Positions 57,721-64,000 of a stretch of DNA of 64,000 bases are shown one piece after another. This DNA is from Acheta domesticus (Eukaryota; Arthropoda; Insecta; Orthoptera; Gryllidae). The DNA lies in contig JAHLJT010004567.1 in NCBI GenBank assembly GCA_031308135.1, positions 33,422,213 through 33,486,212 on the forward strand. The letters run 5' to 3'. Under the pieces are notes generated by a model. The model saw only the letters and a program-made list of their open reading frames with translations, had not been told where the DNA came from and did not search any database. Made by a program: the position numbers and the translations under genes. Every line of letters begins with the position of its first letter. Position 1 is the first letter of the stretch.

Positions 57721-58750
57721 AAAGTAGTGCTGGGGAGGGTGAAATGAGATGTGGCGGGAAGAAGTAGGACAAAGTAGATGGCGGAGTGAGGATACGTGCG
57801 GAGCTAAGCCCAGCGGTCAGTCGCGAGAATGTAAAAATTACTTTCATTTTACACTACAAATAGAATTCATTCCTTTTCCGTTTAATAGGTGTTAGTGGTA
57901 AGTTCGAGTAATTGTCCGGGACTACCGGATTACATCTTACATCTTTACACTAATATATTGTAAAAGATTTGTTTTTAGTAGTACTTTTGAGTTATTCATT
58001 ATATTATAGTTAATGAATTAACACGAAATGTTAAAAGAATCGAAAAATCGAAGACGGAGTAAGAAAGTAAAGAAATTTTTACATCATTACATAAATTCAA
58101 AGAACAACGCCATTATTTGAAGAATACAGGAAAAGAAAACAAACAAAATCGTTGACTGAACTCTCTGCACAATTGTTTAATAATCTCTCCCCAACAACCT
58201 TAAGACAAATTGTATAGTAAGACTTTTTGCCTTGTTTCCGACCTAAATCCTCAAACTATTTATTAAAGTTGAACTTTCAGCTTAATGAATCAAAAATATT
58301 ACTATTTAGTTTACTAAAAGTACTCATATGACGGTAAGCCATTTTTAAGAGTTTATTTTAAGAGATTATTTTTAAGAGTTGCACATTTTTTTATTATTTA
58401 TTTATTTATTTATTTATTTAGTCAAAAAACAGTAAAAACTGTATATGACGTGTGGGGGAAAGAAATTTATCTGCGCACATTTTCTTGAGGGCCAGAATTT
58501 TATTTTAAAAAAAAAATTTAATTATACTAATTATTAATTTTAATAATATCCTAAGTTTTGAGTCTCCTCAATGCTCGGGTAAAGTTAAGGTAGATTTGGA
58601 AATGATACTTTTCTTAAGAGGTTCATGGCAGCAAGCTACGTATCACGAAAACTTGCAAATTTATCTTCTTACCTTCGAAAAAAGCTTCCATGGAGTCATT
58701 TATATTTTTAAAAAAAGTTATAAATATTCCGATATTTCTGACTGATTGGT
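57721..58750. other. AT-rich sequence with (TTTA)n
   Basis: A (TTTA)n run lies at 58391-58420. Nothing else recognised. Confidence 0.5.
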
Positions 58751-58879
58751 CCTACATAGCAGCGTAGTGTCGGCGATGTGTGCTCGTTCAAAGGTGTCCA
58801 CATCTGGCTTTCCCATTGATTTGGGAGCGGAGGGTACACGTTCTGAATTTAAGCGATCCGTTTGCGAAGGGTTTTCCTG

Positions 58880-59075
58880 TGGAGAGCGGGGAGCGGGTAG
58901 GGGAGGATGTGGAGCAGGAGGAGGACAAGAGAGGGGGCATGAGGGATGGGTAGGAGTGGGGAACCTGAGGGGAACAGGAGGGGGACGGATGTGGAGCAGG
59001 AGGGTGGAAGGAGGGGGCAGGAGTGGGCTAAGAGACAGGTCATGAGGGCGGCAGGGAGCAGGAGGGGGCCAGGAG
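58880..59075. repeat. G-rich low-complexity block
   Basis: Degenerate repeats of aggaggggg and gagcaggaggggg words. Confidence 0.8.
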
Positions 59076-59194
59076 GGGTTTAGGTTGGAGCGCGTAGTTA
59101 CGATCGGCGCGGTGGCCCAGCGCTCGGCAGCTGCTTCGAGAGCCCGTTTATGGGCGCGCCTGCTGCCTCACACATCCCGCGCACGGGCCCCGCT

Positions 59195-59330
59195 TCGCCC
59201 CGGCCCGGCCCGCCCCGCCCCGCCCCGCCCCGCCCCGCTCCGCCCCGCTCCGCCCCGCTCCGCCCCGCTCCGCCCCGCTCCGCCCCGCCCCGCCCCGCCC
59301 CGCCCCGCTCCGCCACGGCCCTTCCGCGCC
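59195..59330. repeat. (CCCCG)n-type tandem repeat
   Basis: Five- and ten-base repeats of ccccg and ccccgctccg, some 25 five-base units. C-rich on the + strand, opposite to most other blocks. Short Arg/Pro/Ala frames over it are artefacts. Confidence 0.95.
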
Positions 59331-61070
59331 ACTCGCCTGATGGCAGCCCCTTTGGACAACGATCTTCTCTATCCCCGAACTCAATTCGCACTTCAACCAT
59401 TGTCGTTCTCTCTCTTCTCCTTGTTCTTCTATTTTATCCATCCTCGCCATTTCCCATTATACCTCTGTCCACTTTTCTTTATCCGCCCTGTCACTCCCCA
59501 TTCTGTCATTTTCGCCAAATCAATTACCTACCCGACACCTAGCTGCCATTAGTACTATGGTACTCCTCGCCTAGCACATTAAAGCAGAACGTATTTTTTC
59601 CGGGCTAAAAATGTTCACTCACTTATTTCTTGGGTGACATTCCTTCGCAAGGATCAGCTTGCGATTAATGCAATTCTCATTTCTGAGCGCAGCCAATGCT
59701 ACAGGCTTACGACTTTATGCCGTCCGATGACTAAGCGGATAATCACCGTGGCAGCCTGCCTTCACTATCCACTATTATGTGAATGATGGTCACGACGAGT
59801 GGGCGATGACGATAGACGAATGATTAGGAAATGGGTCAAGTTTACACGAGATACATGAATGATATGGAGTGTCACAATCGCACGGTGAAAACATCTATGC
59901 CTGAAGACACATCGCGAACGTGATCGCAGGCACGAACCCACATCGTTCAGCTGTTGGATGATCATCTAGTGCCCTTTTCCTGCACCTCCGACGCTGTAGA
60001 GTTGACCTCCACTCCGATCGGAAATTTGACTTTCCATTCACATTCGAGTCAGTAAAAAGCTTTATTTATCATTGTTGTTGATTGGCAGCCTCCTCAATTT
60101 TCACCTACCAGCCAAACAATGGAATCCATAATTACATTAGTTTCATACGAAACTGCACTTTTATATAGATTGAACCCAACCAAACAGTGAAATAAAGAAT
60201 CACACCCTTAGAACGACATCATTTACGATTTTTTAATACCCGATAACCTATTATAATAGTTTTTCATTTAGGTTTTTTCTTATTACTATGAATTTTACTT
60301 ACAAGAGGGTATGAAATGTATGGTTGAACGATACTCGGTCGACAATGTATAATTGCTCTATTCTATTTATAGGTTTAACAATCTTGTTAATCTTGAAAAT
60401 CTTCATTACACATAACAAAACTCAAAAGCTCAAACACTAATATTTTAATTTGTTTTCTTATGAGTCTGTCTCTGTTTAAATTGCTATTATCCTTTGTTAC
60501 ACTTCAATATTTTAGACAGGCGTTTATATACTTATTCATTACTCGTAATAATGAATGGTGAGTTTATGCCATCTATTAAAAGATGTCACTCAACGTATTT
60601 TATCACAGAAATGTTTATTATTATTGTAAATTAAATAACCCAACTGTACTTTTCATCTTTTTGTTATTTTAAGTGTATATTTGTGTATTAGGATCATTGT
60701 AACAAGTATTGCCCCTGTGCCTAATATCGCCTACTTGTGTTTCCAAGGTGCCACGCGCTCCATATATGGTTTCTTACTTTAAACTTATGGTTCTGGCGTA
60801 TGCAGTTTCAGCGCAGCTATACGCCAGAACTATAAGTTTCGTAATATATCAATAATATGTATGACGTTTCATAATATACGAAGCCCAAAGCAACTTGGAA
60901 ACAGGATAGGTGATATTAGGCTCAAGGGCGATAATTGGTACATTGACCCTGTAGTTTTTACCTGACGATGGGGTCACAATGTGCCCCGAAACATGTAAAT
61001 GGAGTGATGTGTTGGTTAATAATTTAAATACTTGTATCTGTACAAAATATTGAGCTGTAACAAAGGAAAA
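59331..61070. other. AT-rich sequence with one hairpin
   Basis: Holds the inverted repeat at 60781-60839 and a structured motif at 60961-60993. No exon recognised. Confidence 0.45.
60781..60839. repeat. 21-bp inverted repeat with 17-nt loop
   Basis: aaacttatggttctggcgta pairs with tacgccagaactataagttt with one mismatch. Confidence 0.8.
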
Positions 61071-61074
61071 TAAC

Positions 61075-61540
61075 TAATATTTTAAATGACGGACCAAAGG
61101 TACAATTCTTGGCAGGGTACATAAGTTGAAGCCGAACTGGACATTCGTTACTCTCGTGATGACTTTTATGTGAACACGGAGCCTCTTCGAGAGCACGGGG
61201 CTCCTCCCGCAAAGTTTGGCGCGCAGAGTCGAAGGAAAGGCCAGTGTAAACCAAAAGCTGTTTCATCCACCCCGAAGCTACGGACGTGTACAGCTAAACA
61301 TACAATTTGTTCTACATTTTATTTATAAAAATGGTCGTATAACCAACGGTTTGTCAATTTGGAGCTCTCTAGCAGAATAATTTACGAACGTAACTAAGAT
61401 TTGACGATAAAATTCCAAACATATGTTACTAGATAGTTCCAACAATGGCCTCGCGATCGATCGTCACGACATTAAGCGAGCGTGACGTGCAGTCAAATAA
61501 ATTCGAGCTACAGCAGGTTAATGCAATTCGTAATAAAACT
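61075..61540. repeat. Local duplicated segment, copy 1
   Basis: Shares with copy 2 at about 62030-62400 the words agttgaagcc, ttctacattttat, ccaacggtttgtcaattt, acgataaaattccaaa, tgttactag and tccaacaatgg, in the same order and orientation about 950 bp apart. Confidence 0.8.
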
Positions 61541-61789
61541 AATCTCAACTGTTTTCTCCCTCAGGGGCCAGTTTCGACGAAGCTATAACCCCTCCCCCGA
61601 AAGGCATTAAATCCACTCTCTGCCAACCGTAACTAGAGTCTTGGGAGGGGTTCTTTACCATTTCCCCCTTCTCTTTACTTTACCAGGCTACCTATCCTCA
61701 ACCCGTTGAAGTAGCCACAGCTCTTTTCAGCTAGTTCCTTGTTTGTCGCGTAGACGCAGCTGTGATCCGTGGCTCCTTAGCAGAATGAC

Positions 61790-61993
61790 AGTTAATGTTA
61801 GGATAGATTAGGGAATGGCTGATGAAGCGCACCGGCGGAATGCGTATGGAAGGGGAAACGGGAGTACCCCGAGAAAACATGCAGAGAACCCAGGTTGTCC
61901 ACCACAAATTCTACTTGAAACAGCCTGGAATCGAACCCGGGTATCAGCGGGGGAAGTCGTACACTTTGACCACTACGCCATGAGCTGTCCTTC
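61790..61993 (-). mobile_element. tRNA-derived SINE, family 2
   Basis: On the minus strand from 61993 it has an A box (tggcgtagtggtcaaagtgt) and a B box (cgggttcgattcc) with acceptor-like ends acagc and gctgt, but no proper anticodon arm. A body follows: tctcggggtactcccgtttc and ttccatacgcattccgcc. Its sequence is unrelated to family 1. It sits between the duplicated segments. Confidence 0.75.
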
Positions 61994-62029
61994 AATTTGT
62001 AATAGAAATCATTTACTTGTTAAATAATG

Positions 62030-62545
62030 ATTTAAAAAGGCACAATAGTTTGCAGGAAGAATACGTTGAAGCCGTGTTTGAAATACGATGCTCTCCAAAG
62101 GGAGCATTCGATACGCTGCAGAGAGAGAGGCTGGTGAAAAGGAAAAGGGGGTTGTGGTTTACGGCATAACTGATGAACATCTACAGCTAAAATCTAAAGA
62201 TTTTTCTACATTTTATAGAAAAAATTGTCGTATATCCAACGATTTGTTAATTTAGAACGCTTTAGCCACGTAACCAGCATTTAACGATAAAAATTCCAAA
62301 TACATGTTACTAGCTCCAACAATGGCTCGCGCCCGATCGGCATTTCAAAGAGCGCGCATGATTTCGGGCTATAATGGGTTAATATAATTCGTAATATCAT
62401 TTCTTTCATTTAAATGACGAATTAAAGAAGCACAATAGTTTGCAGGGAGCATAAGTTGAAGTCGCTTTGGAAATTCGATGGTCGCCAGAAGGCTCCTCGA
62501 GGGCGCGGGGCTCGAACCGCAGGGCTTGGCGCGCGGCCAAGGGGG
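62030..62545. repeat. Local duplicated segment, copies 2 and 3
   Basis: Copy 2 (about 62030-62400) parallels 61075-61540. A third partial copy follows at about 62405-62545, starting again with gcacaatagtttgcaggga and ctcctcgagggcgcggggct. The third copy runs into the (GGC)n tract. Confidence 0.78.
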
Positions 62546-62564
62546 CGTGGCGGTGCGGGCGCCC

Positions 62565-62565
<1 letters not shown>

Positions 62566-62631
<66 letters not shown>
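62566..62631. repeat. (GGC)n trinucleotide repeat, 22 copies
   Basis: An uninterrupted 66-bp GGC run inside a GC-rich flank. It encodes polyglycine, polyalanine or polyarginine depending on frame. No gene is supported over it. Confidence 0.97.
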
Positions 62632-63122
62632 AGTCGATAGCGCCGGAGACGCACGCAGGCAGTCGGGCTGATAGAGGAGACGGATGTAACGGCGCGCTGG
62701 GGGAGGGGAAACAGAAGTGGAGCGGGATGGAATTCGCTGAAGGAGTGTGGGAAGATAGAGAAGGTGGAGGAAGACGGACGTCGTAGAGGCCGAGGGTTCG
62801 GGAATGTTGAAATGATGTATTTCGATGAAGATGGAGACACGACATCGGAAGGTGTTACGAAGAGAACAGGGGAAAACGAAAGAACAATGTTGAGAGGGAA
62901 AGAAAAGACACAGTATGCAAAATGAACGAGAGAGAATGACAGGGAAGAAATGTAAATAACTAGCGGAAAAGGCGACGTTTTGGAGAAGTTGAGTGTGTAG
63001 CAGCGGATGTCGAGAAGAATGCAGAAGTTGGGAAACGCTGCTAATGTGAAGAAGATTGAGACATAGAGGAAAGAAGAATGTTAAGAGTGGGGAGGCTGAG
63101 GCCTCAGTTTGTATGTGTGTGT

Positions 63123-63156
<34 letters not shown>

Positions 63157-63520
63157 AAGAGAGCCAGGGAGAAGGGGAGGTAGAGTGGGAAGGAGCCAGA
63201 GTGAAGAGGGGCGGGAGAGGGGAAGGTGGGGGAGAGGGAATGAAAGGGAGCACACAATTAGAAAACAGACGAAACATGAAACAGATGAACAAAGCAGTCA
63301 AAAAAGTAAGAGCGGGAAATAACCCTAGAATGAAAGAAGGTAACAGACGGACAGGAAAGAAGAATCGAGGGGAAGACGACTATAATTGGCATGGTAGCAA
63401 CACCAGTGACAGTGGAGGTAAAGAAGACAGAACAAATATGAAGCAGACAGAGCCTGCTCGTGGAACGAACGACAAGCAAAGGAGAGCAGTGGGGAGAAGA
63501 ATATCTGAGACAGAGCTGGC
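62632..63520. other. Purine-rich sequence with a short (GA)n
   Basis: (GA)n lies at about 63126-63156. Frames are low complexity and no exon is supported. Confidence 0.45.
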
Positions 63521-63524
63521 TTGC

Positions 63525-63720
63525 ACCCGCCGCCGCCGTTGCCGCCGCCGCCGCTGCCGCCCCCGCCGGCCCTACCACCCCCGCCGCCCCCGCCGCCCCC
63601 CGCCGCCCCCGCCGCCCCCGCCGCCCCCGCCGCCCCCGCCGCCCTCCGCTCCCCGTCCCCACGCCGCCACCGCCGCCCCCCGCCACTGCGCCCCCGCCAC
63701 CGCTGCCTTCCGCGGCAGCC
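63525..63720. repeat. CCG/CCCCCG-rich repeat
   Basis: Trinucleotide CCG and a 9-bp cgcccccgc word repeat over about 190 bp. Polyproline, polyalanine and polyglycine frames are artefacts. Confidence 0.9.
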
Positions 63721-64000
63721 CCAGAAACGAATATTCACGGTCTCTCATAGACACTGCCGCCGCGCCGCGCCGCGCGCTCCGCTAGTCTTCTATTCGTGCC
63801 TCGAGCCGTATTTCGTACGAGCGTTTAATTTCCTGCTCCTCAAAAAGCGAAGATTTACTGAAAGGAGTGGAGCGCGTGAGCATCGTTGCTATAATTTTGC
63901 GTCCGCGGGAGGGTTTTTGGCAAAAGATGAGATCTGGCGCGAGTAAACGGACGCCGAGAAAAAGAGTTGAAGACTTCATTAGAACGTCACGGTCTCGCGC
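63721..64000. other. Non-repetitive end of window
   Basis: GC-balanced, unique-looking sequence beyond the CCG block. It could hold a promoter or first exon of a neighbour, but I cannot show it. Confidence 0.3.

Noticed and set aside
61920..61993. Functional tRNA gene on the minus strand
   Set aside because: A good B box but no proper anticodon arm, and a SINE body follows.
62369..62845. Polyalanine/polyarginine frames on the minus strand
   Set aside because: Produced by the (GGC)22 run; the flanks have no conserved domain.

Overview
This is eukaryotic DNA, most likely from an insect with a large, repeat-rich genome. It is AT-rich, with small exons bounded by GT/AG splice sites, long introns, tRNA-derived SINEs, several MITE families, a solo LTR and many GC-rich minisatellites. 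There are no bacterial features such as operons, Shine-Dalgarno sites or CRISPR arrays. A polyneopteran such as a stick insect is a guess from the repeat flavour, not something the sequence proves.

I can support one protein-coding gene. It lies on the minus strand from about 31.2 kb down to 8.46 kb. Fifteen coding exons were found by reading splice acceptors, donors and reading phase. Every junction agrees in phase, except for an internal frameshift in one exon. Together they encode about 756 residues of a secreted or cell-surface protein with about five CUB-type domains and a hydrophobic C-terminus. The domain layout and motifs resemble insect multi-CUB proteins of the suppressor-of-lurcher (SOL-1) type, whose C. 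elegans founder is an auxiliary subunit of AMPA-type glutamate receptors. That assignment is from memory of the family and is provisional. The 5' end (signal peptide, 5'UTR, promoter) is not recognised and lies somewhere above 31.2 kb, possibly outside the window.

Layout: 1-8.46 kb is 3' flank with three MITE-like inverted-repeat elements, a SINE and a perfect small hairpin. 8.46-15.1 kb holds the exons for CUB4, CUB5 and the C-terminus. 15.1-21.8 kb is a long intron with a hierarchical 13/130/910-bp minisatellite of 2.8 kb and a nested transposon. 21.8-25.4 kb holds the CUB3 and CUB2 exons plus a GA-rich tract. 28.4-31.2 kb holds the CUB1 exons, embedded in minisatellite, a palindromic MITE and a tandemly duplicated exon fragment. 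31.2-64 kb has no gene I can support. It holds a solo LTR, SINEs, repeat copies and at least seven long GC-rich simple or tandem repeat tracts. Long open frames there and at 16-18.8 kb are by-products of stop-free repeats.

The main interest is how closely tandem repeats and transposons abut the splice sites of the CUB gene, the sharp GC mosaic among its exons, the one-base frameshift in the CUB3 exon, and the exceptionally regular nested minisatellite. I did not find a convincing new multi-gene system.
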